Of a stretch of 64,000 nt of DNA, positions 46,851-59,100 are shown in pieces. How positions within the stretch are numbered: the first letter of the stretch is position 1; every line of letters begins with the position of its first letter. This DNA is from Valencia hispanica (lineage: Eukaryota > Chordata > Actinopteri > Cyprinodontiformes > Valenciidae), in the NCBI GenBank assembly GCA_963556495.2, contig OY747721.1, positions 11,720,649 through 11,784,648 of the forward strand, in the 5' to 3' direction. Below the pieces are notes generated by a model. The model ran no database searches and had not been told where the DNA came from. It saw only the letters and a list, made by a program, of their open reading frames with translations. A program made the translations under genes and the position numbers.

Positions 46851-49189
46851 AAGATAACACCAAGCATTAAGTATGCAATCATAATGGGCTACAATTAATC
46901 CATTCCATCTGTGATTTTGGCTCAAATAACCTCCCAAAAGGAAAGTAGCTAATGTGAAATGTGTTGTGGTGTCAGAACATACAGAGGCAAACTGAAGTGT
47001 ACCTCTTCTTCCCTTATTTTTGCTAATGTTTCACCAGCATCACCTTTTTTACAGCCACTCACCTCAGTCTGCTTCAGCATAAATCCAAAGCTACATACAA
47101 AACAAGTGAATTTTTCTTCAGAACAGATCTGTAAAATCCACACAACTATAAAGTGCTCCAGAAAGCAAGAAAAGTTTAAAAGGAAAATGTGTCATATCCC
47201 AACACAAAACATTAATAAATTAATGATTTTTAAAATCATAATTGAGTTGCAGCAACTTAAAAAAAAAACTACAAACAAGCACTGCAATCATTTTCAGTCC
47301 CAGTCTACTAGACTCGGTATTCTTCTTATTAGAGCAATCATTAGTCAGTGATTCCACATGCCCAGGCCCACAGCATTACCAATAATTGGCACAGTAACGT
47401 CTTTGCAATATTTTGTCAAATTTAAATGTCACCCTTTGGCTCAGACAGCAGGCCTAACCTCTGCTGAAATGTTGCACTGCAGCCTAAAACTTAAAGCCAT
47501 GGCTGTACTGGTTTGTCTGCAGCCCTCATGCTATAATAATAGACTTACTTTAAATTGCAGCACTCCAAGGCTGAAAATAAATCCTGACTCTCATCCCCTC
47601 CTTCCTTCCTTTGCCTTTATTCTTACTTCCTCCTCCTTTCACCAGAAAGCTGACTGGGTGCATCCATGAAGCTTAACTTACTGGCAAATCACTCCCCTCC
47701 CTTCCCTTCCCCTCCTTCTCTCTCTCTTGCTGCTCCTACAAGAATATGTGAGAGGTTATTTCCATGCTTTACGGCTCCTCAGCAGCCATGAACTCCAAGT
47801 CCTTCCTTATAAGCTGGAAGGAGGTAGGAGTTTGCTGAACTCAGCTCATGCTCTATCTGTACATGTTAAGGGAGCGTAACTTAACATTATTATGTCATTT
47901 AGAGTGCTATAAAAACTATTTCTCCCTTTTGAGATGTCTTGTGTTTTTGCTTTTTCTCACATTTATGTGCTTTCATGAAAGCTTTTTCAACTTGCAGTAA
48001 TGGGAAACAACTAAGTTGGCGTTTGGGAGGGAAAACAGCAGCCAGGATGTGCTAATTAACCAATTATCCAAAGGTATGAAGACCTCTATAGCAGCAGTAG
48101 TTTTGCAGTTCTGGGGCATACAGTGTAGTTTAAAAACAATGCAAAAGAGGATATACATCAGCAATTGTTACTGCCTATGCGTTGGTTAGGGTTAAAGACC
48201 CTCTTCAAACTATTTAAGGTCCATTATTCTGCAGTGAAAAAGAAGAATACACAGAAAATATTAATAACAGCTTTCAAAAATCCCCTCATTGCTCAGAAAT
48301 ATTGCAAAATACTACAGTTCCATCTCAGACCCAACAGGTCTTGGTTAGCATAGTGATTTGAAGTTCAAGGCTATACGATTAGAAGACGGCAGAACAAGTT
48401 GTACTCATTTGAAAGGGTTTCCAAGAAAAAGCCTCTACACAGTCTCAATTACCCATAAAACTTTAGGTGGCAAATTTCGAAAATAAAGCCTGAACAAAAT
48501 ATTTTTTTAAAGATTATACAGCTATAAAATAATTTAAATTAAATATAAAGCATTCTATAATAAATTTATTTAAATTCTACTATATCTACTTCAAAGGCCT
48601 GTGAAAAATATAGCAGTTAACACATCATTTGGAAAGAAGACTTACTCTTTTGTCCAATTTAAAGACCAAAGTGTCATTATTTTATGATTAATCATTAAGA
48701 TACTGACCACTTATGACAACACCACAGACCACAACGCAAAAATACCCAGACTGTTTTTTTAACCTTAAAACTTGTCATAAAATCTGTATTTTACAATCTA
48801 TTATTGTATTTGTATCTTCTAGTTTGGATTTGTGTGGGTTCTACCTTTGCTACATCTCCCTTCTAAAGGAGATATCTGATCTCACTGGGACTTCCTGGTT
48901 AAACAAAATGATAAACGTATAAAAGTCAAGCTCACAGGCACAGCTACGATTTTATATTATTAAAAACTGTAACTCATATTTTACTAATATTAAACCCCAA
49001 TTGTAAGAAAGTTAAGATGGTGTGGAAAATTGTAACTATTTAAATTATGAAACTATTAAAAAAGGAAAGAATAAAAATCAAAACATTTAGAAACACGAAA
49101 CCAGAATGTTTTACGCTTGGCTCTGTCAACATAAGTTGACTTACTAATATACCTGTATTTAAAGTCTGTCATATAATTGATAAAAAAAA

Positions 49190-49560
49190 AAACATCCACC
49201 AATCATCTATATGTAATCATTTTCCACGCAGGGTCATTGAGGGACTAGTGTTAATGTCCAGTGATCATTGGCAGAGAAGCAGCGTACGCTCTGATCAGGT
49301 TGCCAGTCCATCACATGGCAACATGGAGACACACAGGACAAACAGCCATGCACACACACAAGGGCAAATTAGACAGACAAATTAACCTAACAATCATGTT
49401 TTTGGACTGTGGCAAGAAGCCAGAGTACCTGGAGAGAATCAGTGCAAGCACAGGGATAACATGCAAACTTGATTCAGAAAGATCCCAGCTCAGGATTTGA
49501 ACCCAGGACTTTCTTTCTGCATGGCAACAGTCTTACCAACTGCTCCACCGTACAGTCTAA
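49190..49560 (-). mobile_element. tRNA-headed SINE-like repeat
   Basis: Read on the minus strand from 49553, the head has an A-box-like GGAGCAGTTGGTAAGACTG and a B-box-like GTCCTGGGTTCAAATCC. The body has TTTTTGGACTGTGGCAAGAA (plus strand), AACCTAACAATCATG and the GTTGCCAGTCCATCACATGG segment, all abundant in teleosts. The tRNA-like head is degenerate and not a functional tRNA gene. Confidence 0.6.
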
Positions 49561-51599
49561 GTCAACAAATTATAAGTTTAATAAACTGAATGAAAAAAAG
49601 TATACCTTCGGTTCTCTTTAAATGCAGTAAAGTATATTTTTACCGACCTACATTGAGGAAGATTGGAAGGCATTTCCACATTTTTCCCCAAACAGTGAAG
49701 ACTGTTGTGGACCTCGTGTTGTAAACCTAAATGTTATCAACAAAAACATAAAGCTGAGCTGTTTCTCTCTGTGAGGTTATAGATGTGCCTTTCCCAAAGG
49801 CAATCTTCACTTCTTTGTGCCTGAATTGATGATGAAAACAACACTGACATTGTGGAGCAACACACCCGGCCTTAAAGACCATATTTTTTACACCATATTA
49901 AAGGATTTGGTACTCATTACATCAGCATTTACAGTGAACTCAGTTAAATCTCTCAGACCTATAAACTCAGGGCTTTTTTTGGAAAAAAGATTAAAGACAC
50001 ATAAAAGGGAGTGTGGATATAATGAAGACAGAGTATAAATGGCACTGGTATATGGGAAATGTTTCTTATTGCTGAATTTGTAATATTAAGCTATTAGAAT
50101 ATTAAAGCATACAAATATATGTACAAAAAACCCCAGAGAGCTTTATTGTATATAAAAGTATCATCCATCACACTAGCACTATAAGGTGGAGGTACAGGAA
50201 GCTGACCAACTACTGAGCCGCTGAAAAACCACATTTTTGGCAAAATAAAACTACATTTATGTGTAACAGAAAGCGCAGGCTTCCTGGGGTGAAGAACTGC
50301 TGAGTCAGGGAAAAATTAGGCGATTGGGTCAGCTGACTGGGTTTGATATCCAATGACTATAGGATGAGATATCTCCTCCTTTCAAGAACATGTTGATTTT
50401 GCACAATACACCACTATTCTTCAGTTTTGCATCGAAATTAAAAAAAAAAAGATTTTTCTTTAAACCTAAGTGGTATTTTCCAAACCCATCCATTGACCGG
50501 GAGACCTTTCTTTGTTTTTAATGGTCTCATCTGCAGTTGCAATGTCAAGCATTTAGTAAAGTGTTGTGTCAGTTCTGCTTTTACTATTCTCCTTATTTGA
50601 CTCTGCAATGTTCTCCAAGGATAATTTTGCTGATCTTTAAAATACACCCATTGGAGCTGAGTCAGTTCAGCAAAGTTACTACCTTCACAATCAAAGTACA
50701 AAACATTTTCTCGCCTAATACCATTTAGGGTTTTTACAGGGTTTATATGATCCTTGTAGTTTAAGACATCCATACTTCCTGTACAAGTCCTCTTGGTGAT
50801 GAGTTAATAAGATGTAACATTTATTACCTTCTTAGATTACAACCAAATGTCTTTCTCTCACTTATTAAGAGCTTGCATCATAAATCTTCAGATAATATTT
50901 CATAAGAAATAGTGAATAAAGATGTTGAAATCAATGAAGATTGGGCTGTTTAAACCCTCCGTGAGTGTTTGGGTAACTCAGTGGCCTGATACTCCACTGC
51001 CATCTAGTGTTATAGTTAAAATGTAATTAATTCATCTTCAGTTTGGCTTCATCAAGCTATGGCCATAATACGTAGCACCAAAGTATTTGTCTTGCTTTAA
51101 ATTATGTAAAAAGACCCTTGAAACAGTGGCCATGCACATTGAATCTTTTCATGTAGTCACATTACAGCTACAAACGTTATTGAGATGTTATGTGATGGGT
51201 CAATTTAAGGGAGCACATCATTATAAAGTGGAAGGAAAATGATGATTTTCAAAATAAAAATCTGAAAAGTGTGACTCAGATCAATCAAATAATCTCAATT
51301 AATAGAGACGTAAAAAAAAACAATATTAGAAACAGAAGCCAATGGAAAAAAACAGCAGCAGTAAAGACAAAAAGAATGAGGTAAGTCGAGAGAGGTGTGG
51401 CTTGTTTGAATTAATTGAATTAATGTTGTAAGTCCTCCAAATGTCTTTAGATAGTTGATGCTGATGGTTATGGGCAGGAAGGACCGCCTCCTGTAGCAGT
51501 CTGGATTTCAGCAGCTCTGAATTAGACAACCGACTGAAGACACTATTGTGGTATTAATCTTATGAAGAGAATGCTCAGGGTTGTTTTTAATGTCCATTT

Positions 51600-52010
51600 T
51601 ATGAAGAATCTTTTCCTTTCCTACTCGCGTCCTCACTAGAACCAGTAAAGTAGAGCACATCACCCCAGTTCTAAAATCCTTAACTGGCTCCCTGTAGCGC
51701 AGAGAATAAGACTCCAAAATATTTTACTAGTTTATTAATCATTGAATGGCTTAGCACCAAAGTACATTGAAGATCTGTTGTCACCATACCAAACCCCAAG
51801 ACCAGTCAGGTCTTCCAACTCTAGTCTACTAATCATCCCTAGAATTAGAACCAAACATGGAGAAGCAGCTTATCCTGCAGCCTCCTTCTGTTCCTACACT
51901 AATATAGTTAAAAATGAGTCATCTAAAAATGCCCATCTGCACCTAAAAATTGAAGCAAATCTCTTTATTCTTGCTTTAATAATACTTTTACATCAGATTT
52001 TCTTTGACAT
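51600..52010 (+). pseudogene. L2-clade LINE 3' fragment, antisense to the med1 3' end
   Basis: Plus-strand text encodes VLTRTSKVEHITPVLKSL-like residues and then LNGLAPKYIEDLLSPYQTPR, ending in a decayed LFxLA-type C-terminus. These are the last blocks of an L2-type ORF2. Its boundary with unique DNA is unclear. It lies 330 bp beyond the med1 stop codon and may form part of the med1 3' UTR. Confidence 0.7.
51964..51969 (-). terminator. med1: Candidate med1 polyadenylation signal
   Basis: TTTATT on the plus strand is AATAAA for med1, 372 bp past the stop codon, with an ATTAAA at 51975-51980 just before it. It is the first perfect signal downstream of the stop. It falls within the antisense LINE fragment, and mammalian MED1 uses longer 3' UTRs, so the real site may lie further left. 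Confidence 0.3.
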
Positions 52011-52340
52011 CATACAGCATTGTAACAATGCAGAACGAACATGCAACAAGACATGTTCTCACAAAAAATGTTCTGAAATAATGTCAATTTCTTTAAAAAG
52101 CACACAGTTTAAAACCCTTTCTGTAGTGAAGCTAAAGGTAGCTGGCACTCTGCTGCAGATTTTGATCTACAACGTCTAAATCATAAAAACTGTCATCCCA
52201 ATTGTGATATAACACAATAATACTTGTACAATAAACACTGGTGGTAAAGCACAGCTTTAAAGGGTTGTGCTTGTAGATCCAGTTCGGTTTTGTGGCTTGA
52301 GCTGAATAAATAAGTTAACTTTGTATGTTAAAAGAAACAT

Positions 52341-55300
52341 TTAAAAATCACCAGTAAGGGCAGAGTCCATAAGGTCATCGTCTTCGTTTCTCATATACAT
52401 CGGGCTGGACCGCGATGGACGATCTGAACCAAGCATGGAGAGTGAGGACTCTGAGGCTGAGATGGGAGACCGGGACCAGCTGTCTGCTTTTGTCGAATGT
52501 GAAGAAGACCCCATGGACATGGAGGACTTCTTTTTCTCCTTCTCCCTTTCTCGGTCTCTGTCTCTCTCTCGTTCCTTGTCCTTCAGTTTCTTCTTCTCTT
52601 TCTTGTGCTTCTTGTGTTTTTCGCCCGAGCTGAGGGGGATGGAGCTCATGTAGTCCTGGGGTGGAAGGGGTCGGACCGTCTGGTCGTCGTCCGAGCTGGG
52701 GCTGTTCTGGTGGGACTTTTCAGCCACAGAGCTGCTGCCCGATTCGCTCTCGCTGTCCTGGTTCAGAGGGGTGTATCCCGGCGAGCGGCTGTGGCTGGGC
52801 GATGAGCGGTCATGCTTTGGAGTGGAGCCGCTGAAGAGGGGGGATGCTTTGAGGCTGGAGATCTGTGGACGCATCGAATCTCCGGATCCTTCCCCTGTTT
52901 TCTGAAGAGTCACTTTGGCCTTGATGCTTGGTGAGCCACCATCTGGTTTGCTAATTATGATTTTGGCCAGGGTGGTTCCGCCTGACCCACTAGTTTTTGG
53001 ATCCATCATTTTTTTATCCCCACTGCTACCTACTGAAACCATCACTTTTGATTTTCCTTCCTTATCAGACTTTTCCCGCTTATATTCCCCGCTTTGAGAG
53101 GATGAGGAATGCTTAGAAGAACCTATGTTTGAAGGTCCGCTGGGAACATTTCCAGGAACACCAGGAGTAGATGCTGATCCAGGACCTCCCACCGGAGTCC
53201 CTACCTCACAACCGTCCTCCCCAACTCCTCCGCCACCTACACTCTTGAGTTTGTCTATGACTGCTGTTAGAGAAGGTTTCTTGTTTCTACTGGGAGACTT
53301 CCCTTTGGCGTTGGGGTTATTTGAATTGTTCTGACCTGCCCCTCCACCACTTCCTCCACTACTTCCTTCATTTCCATTACCTCCCCCTCCCCCGCTGCCA
53401 TACTGTGGCTGGGATCCACCAGAGAAGCTCATGGAACCAGAAGATGAGCTGGAGGAGGAAGATGTAGAACCGGACGAACCCCCACCACCTGGTTTTTGGG
53501 AACTCCCGCCAGAGGAAGACTTGGATCCTCCCGAGCTGCTACTTCCTGATCCGACTGGAGACTTAGCTTTTGAAGATGGAGGAGTTCCTGGAACTTGGGA
53601 GTGCTGCATTTTCATTGGAGAGGACAGTTTATCACCAGAGCTACTGGAGCGGGAATGGGAAGGTGAGATGTTAGGTTTTATGTTGGGGTTCATAAGGGAA
53701 CCTGGAGGTTTGCCTCCTTGGGGCTTAATTTTATTGCCACTTCCCATTCCACCTCCAGTACCCCCAGGCCCAGACAGACCATGTTTAGTGATTGGGGACG
53801 ATCCTGGCTTGCCAGAACCCATACCTTGAGAGGATCCTTTCATCTGCGATTGTCCACCTCCTGACCCCGGCTTGGAGCTGCTACTTTGTGTCATAGACCC
53901 TTCTTTGGACTTGATCTTCCCCGAGGAGGAGGAGTGCGAATGGTGGCTTTTGCTGCTACCGCTTGTCCCGCTTGCACCTCCTGTGCTGCTAGTCGCCGAG
54001 CTGCTGGATGTGTATCCGCTGTGGGAGGACGTTTTCCCCCCAGTGATGGTACCTTTTGGGATCTGAATAGTGATTTTGGGGATTGGGGGCGTAGCACCTC
54101 CTGGGGGAGTTTGCGAGCGTCCAGAGCTACCAGGAGACTTGGAGCCTCCGCCGCTTATGCTTCCTCCAGAGCCCGAACCACCACTAGGGGGTGTGTAGGG
54201 TCGCCCCCCTGAGCTGTGAGACGGAGACTTTCCATCAGGATCAAGCTTTTTGCGCTTGGGGGGCTTGTCTTTAGACTTTCCTTCACTGGATGGTGTCCTG
54301 CTTCGTTTCACCTGTTTGCCCTCTGCTGAGCTGCTTCCAATCCCCATCCCAGAACTGCTACCTCCATTTCCCCCATTCTCATCCTTGGGCCGTATGAGTC
54401 CCTGCTGTTTGACTTTTGGTTCTGTATTTTTAAAATCCGAACATGCAGCGCCAAGTCCCATCATGAGGGGGCTCTGGGATCCTCCGCTGTGTGTGTCTAT
54501 TAAGTCAGGAGCCTGCCCCAGAAGAGGTTTACCACCTCCACTGTTACCTCCAAAGACTATCCCCATATCAAATGGGTCCTTCAGTGAGGGTTCTGGAGTA
54601 CTCTGTCCATGTTGAGGGTTCTGTGGAGTTCCTGAGGGAGTGTTTTGCTGGCTACCTCCCCCAAATCCCTTGACCAAGTCCATATCTCCGTCAGCACTTG
54701 GGGAGCTGTCATCGAAGTAGTTTTGGGAGAAGCCATGGCCTGAAGTCAGGAGGTCAGGGTTGAAGTCGGATGCATCAGGAAAGAAGTTAGTGGAGGAGGA
54801 GTCACTGTTGGGAGTGGCGGCAGTTGCAGCTGCCTCCGCGATCAGGTCAGCTGCGTCTGTAAACGGGTTTTCATTGCTGTTGGTGTTGAAAATGTCCGCC
54901 GAATCGAACACTGCGCTACCCTGACCAGAGCTGGAGGAGTCACGGATGGGAGTGCCCAAAGGACCCCCATCCTCCGGTTGCCCGTGGCCCCCACCGCTAC
55001 CTTTCCCAGTTTGCTCTGGTAAATCTTGTAGGATCTCTGTGATGTCAGGCCCAATGCTGTCAGAACTAGGAAGTCGAACAATGCGAGGCGGTACAGAGCC
55101 AGGTTGTTGCTGCTGAGACTGGACATGAGACTGGGAGTAAGCCATGCCAGAGCCAGGCGGCGGCGTTCCACACTGGCTAAGTGTTGGAGTTATGCTGTGG
55201 TGTGTGTCCAGGCCGTCGCCAGCGAGGTTCACATCAAAAATTGAATTCTGAGAGGCGTCCACATCCATCGACAGGAGCTTGCGGTGGAAATCATCCTCAT

Positions 55301-56112
55301 GAGCAACAGAGTGGTGCTGGAGGTGTTGCGACATGGAGGACCCTTGTTGTGCTTTCATGCCCAGACCACCACCTCCACCTGCACCCACTCCAGGCAATAC
55401 TCCACCCTTTTCAGGACCCCGAGGACGCTTCTTCTTCCCCTTGGTGTTACCGCCAGGACAGGCACCACCCATGCTATCTGTTCTTGGAGAGCCAGATGAA
55501 GAATTCTGCCGCTCTAATGGACTCGAGCTGTACAGCGCAGCAAAATCTTGTGTGGGGTTGTCTTTCAACAAGTTCATCAGCATGGGGTGACTCTTTGTGT
55601 TGCTGGCAGGGGACGACGTCGGTGGCGGAGTTTGATGGGGTTGAGGTGCATTCTGGGAGCTGGGGCTGGAGCCAACATTTCCAGTTATCTGCAGTAAACT
55701 GGTCAGAATGGGATTCTGTGTGACTTTATTGTAGTCATCTGAATGGCCTTGGCCTTGCTGCTGTTGTTGCAGCTGCTGCTGGCCAGCCACCCCTCCTGGG
55801 GTCAGGCACTCCCCTTGAGCTTGCCTTTCTGCACGAGACATTCCAAAGAGAGTGGTGATTGGACCTGCGAAATTAGGCCCTCCAGGTGGTCCTCCACCAG
55901 TAGGCGTGTTGCCACCAGCAAGCCCAGGTAGTCCCATTGGGTTAGTTTCATCTCCTGCCACCATATTGTAGGTAGGACTACCAGAGGGCGGAGGGTTATT
56001 CTTCACCATGGTCTCCACTGTCTGCGCTATTAATGAGAGGGCTGGAGTGTCTGCCTGGATGGTCTCAGCTTTCCTCCGAATGGCCCGCATGGTAACAGGA
56101 ATGGACATGCAT
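52341..56112 (-). CDS. med1: med1 last coding exon: LxxLL boxes and disordered tail
   Basis: A TTATAG acceptor precedes ATGCATGTCC (the split Arg, then CMSIPVTMRAIRRKAETI). The exon encodes about 1,257 residues. The two nuclear-receptor boxes are LTSLL (55692-55706) and LMNLL (55566-55580), each in the exact vertebrate MED1 context (NPILTSLLQITG, HPMLMNLLKDNP). Further on are a Gln run, Lys/Arg-rich nuclear-signal-like text (KPPKRKKLDPDGKSP), a very long Ser/Gly/Pro-rich stretch, the HKKHKKEKKKLKDKERERDR block and the conserved C-terminus ending DLMDSALTGDF. The repetitive Ser/Gly codons create long open frames on the other strand, which are shadows. Confidence 0.98.
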
Positions 56113-59100
56113 CTATAAGGGTGAGGAAACAATTACTACTAAATGCCCTTTATATATGAATGCAATTGGGAGGGAAAAACCTACCTTGTGACCACTTTAG
56201 TAATGAATTCATCAGTACAGATCAAAGCGTCTGATGGTCCTTTATACAGATGGCAGGAGACCTGTCTGGAGTCAATCACCTCCATCACAACTAGAAAAAC
56301 GAAACGAGGCCAGAAGAAAGCCTTTTGCATAAATTTGTCACCTGGTGATTCTTCAGCTAACAAAAACATGTAATTAAACAGTCACACACTATAGGAGAAA
56401 ACTGAAAAACAATAAAAATGCAGAGAGTGGTGGAATGTGGGGATTAAGTGTAGAACACAGCATGCTGGAATGTGTCTGATGTTGCTCCTATGTGACCGAT
56501 GCTACTACAGGCATTCATATAGCAAATGTTCATCTAATTTGTAAAATAAATTTTAGATAGTCATCTGAAAGTAAAACTGTCAAGTCTCGACTGTATTTGG
56601 AGGTTGCTAGGGAAGCAGATTCGGCACATCCTCAATTTCAATTATTATATAAAGGGATTCAATAGGGAACCTTTTATAACAGGTATGTCACAACTAATAT
56701 GCTACCTAGCATGCTTGTATCAATTTGTAGGTAGAGATTATTTGAATTGTAGAAATGTCCATTTTCAGATTTCCACGTGATCAAAAAACAACAATTAATT
56801 TTAGGTCTCACAATAATAATTTTAATGCTTCCCACCTAAATAAGTTGAATAAACTTTTGAATAAAGTCAATCATCTGCTATTTTTCAATCAATGGAAAAA
56901 AAAAAAAATTCAGTCCTAAATTAGATGTTCAGTCGAATGCTTTGCAGAGGTTTTAAATAATCCAAATTAAATATGAATCAATTACTACTGAATATGATAT
57001 ATTTTAAAATACAATTAATGATTTCAAATGGCAGTAAAAAATAAATTAATTGGATCACATGTTCCAAAAACTTCATACATTTTGAAATTTTTATCTAACC
57101 TCTGATTTCACTTGAGTTTATTTGTTTGTTCTGAGAAGTTCTGAGAATAGAAAGTTTAAATAAATATTTATGGTGAAAATATAGCTGATTCAATACAAAT
57201 TTTTCTACATATTGAAAGCTCATGAAGCATTAGTGCTTCATGGATAAAACTGCCTTTTCGTTTGCTGCATCTCAATCTATAAAGTTCAGGTTTTTAAAAT
57301 CCTAAACTATTTTTAGAACAAAGTTTTTAACCCCCCCCCCCCCTTCAGTTTTTTTTTAAGATTATGGACATTTAAGCACAACACAGTTGGGCTTCAATTT
57401 CAATTTTTTTGCTCCGCTCACAAATCTTGAAAAATTGCAGTGCTAAATCTGACACTGTAGTAAAGGGCTATTTCACAGGGTTTTTTTGTTAATCAGAAAC
57501 TATAATAGAGAAGTATAGAAAGAAATATTCAAAATAACAGAGAACTTAAAATTATACCATGAGCAGTGATAACTTCATTTGACAAAATTAAATATTAGAA
57601 ATTTTAATGCTTAGCATCTCACTTAAACCTAATCCAAGAACCTGAGGAGCAGTTTAAATCCATCTGGATGAAATGAAGGAAGAAGAAAAGGAAATAACCC
57701 ATTTTTTATGTTTTTATCTGTTAGCAACTCAAAAACCACAATGATTAATCAGCGGGGGGGAAAATCTCTGCATTTTTAATAAATTCTGATTTTGATATTT
57801 TAATATAATGGAATAAGATATAAAATCTGGAAACATCAGCTTTTTTCCAAACTAAATTCTCATTTTGCCAGACTTGGAAAATTATCAGCTTAAATTCCAT
57901 ATTTTCCCTACTTTTCAAGACAATGTAAGAACCCTGTTAGATAATTTAATTAATGCAAATTGTTAGGCATCCATCTAAATGAACAGAACCAGAGCTTTAC
58001 ACCACAAAGTGTCTACTCACCACAGACTAAAGATTCGTTGACTGGATGCTGGAAAGAGACGCTGAAACTTGAGTCGGTGAGAGGACAGACTTCAAACTGC
58101 AGAAGACATGCGCTGTCTGAGAAAACAAAATATAAAAGGTGTCGCTCTAGTTAAATACAGAAAAAGCAAGGGAGGTTGTTTATAATGGTAAATGGCCTAC
58201 ATTAGTATAGTCAGTGGACGACAAAGATTCATTCACACACACACATTCACAATGTGGCAAGCTACACAACCGAGCCACGGTCACCCCAATACAGGCATGT
58301 CATTGTTACTTACCTTCTTTGAAAGATGATCGTTTGACACAGCTGCCAATCAAGGTGTTGTATGCTGCCTGGTGGCGAATGATATCCAGCAAGAGTGGAA
58401 CCTGCGCTGGATGGCGAAAAGGGATCTTGGACACCATTGCTCCTTGCAATGAGTGGCCATCTTGTACCGGTGCATCTCCATTTAGGAAATAACAGTGATG
58501 CTGGTCTGGTAAGATCTGGAAAAGAACAAAAAAAAGCTACATTTTCATACCCAATGAAAAATGTCACACATATTTGTATTTCATGAGGAAAAAGTATTAC
58601 ATTTCACTGTGTTCAACATTCATTCTATAAATGTGTAAGAAGAGAAGACAACCAAGATGAGTAGGAGCAGTAAGTTTGACAAGAAGTCATAAAAAAAGCA
58701 GAAATTAGCTTACAGAATAAAAGTGCATGTTGTGCAAGGTGGTTGGCACAGAGCTGCCCTCCTCCAGAAGCTGCAGCTGACTCTGGATAATTAACTGGCA
58801 AAGAGGTGAGAAGCTGGGTGATGTCTCAAACACCGGGATCGCTGTGGGGGGAAAAAGAGAAGAGGTTGAGGCCTACATCCTTAATGGAAACAAGAGTAAC
58901 CTTTGCATAACAATTTCAGTACAACTGAACGAAGAAAAGGTATTTATAAAAGTTAAACCCACAACTAGCATTGCCAAGCCTCTGAATAAAGGAGAGTGAG
59001 AAAGGCATGGGGCGGTTCATCTTGAGGAAAAAACAGGCCGGCAGGTCCACGCTATTGGAGTTGCTCACAGTGGAAAAGGACGGTGTGCTAATATAAATCA

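Noticed and set aside
52415..55931. Many plus-strand ORFs opposite the last med1 exon (for example 53431-53829 and 55181-55723)
   Set aside because: They are mirror frames of Ser/Gly codons in the real exon, with composition-driven Glu/Pro/Leu text and no homology that I recognise.
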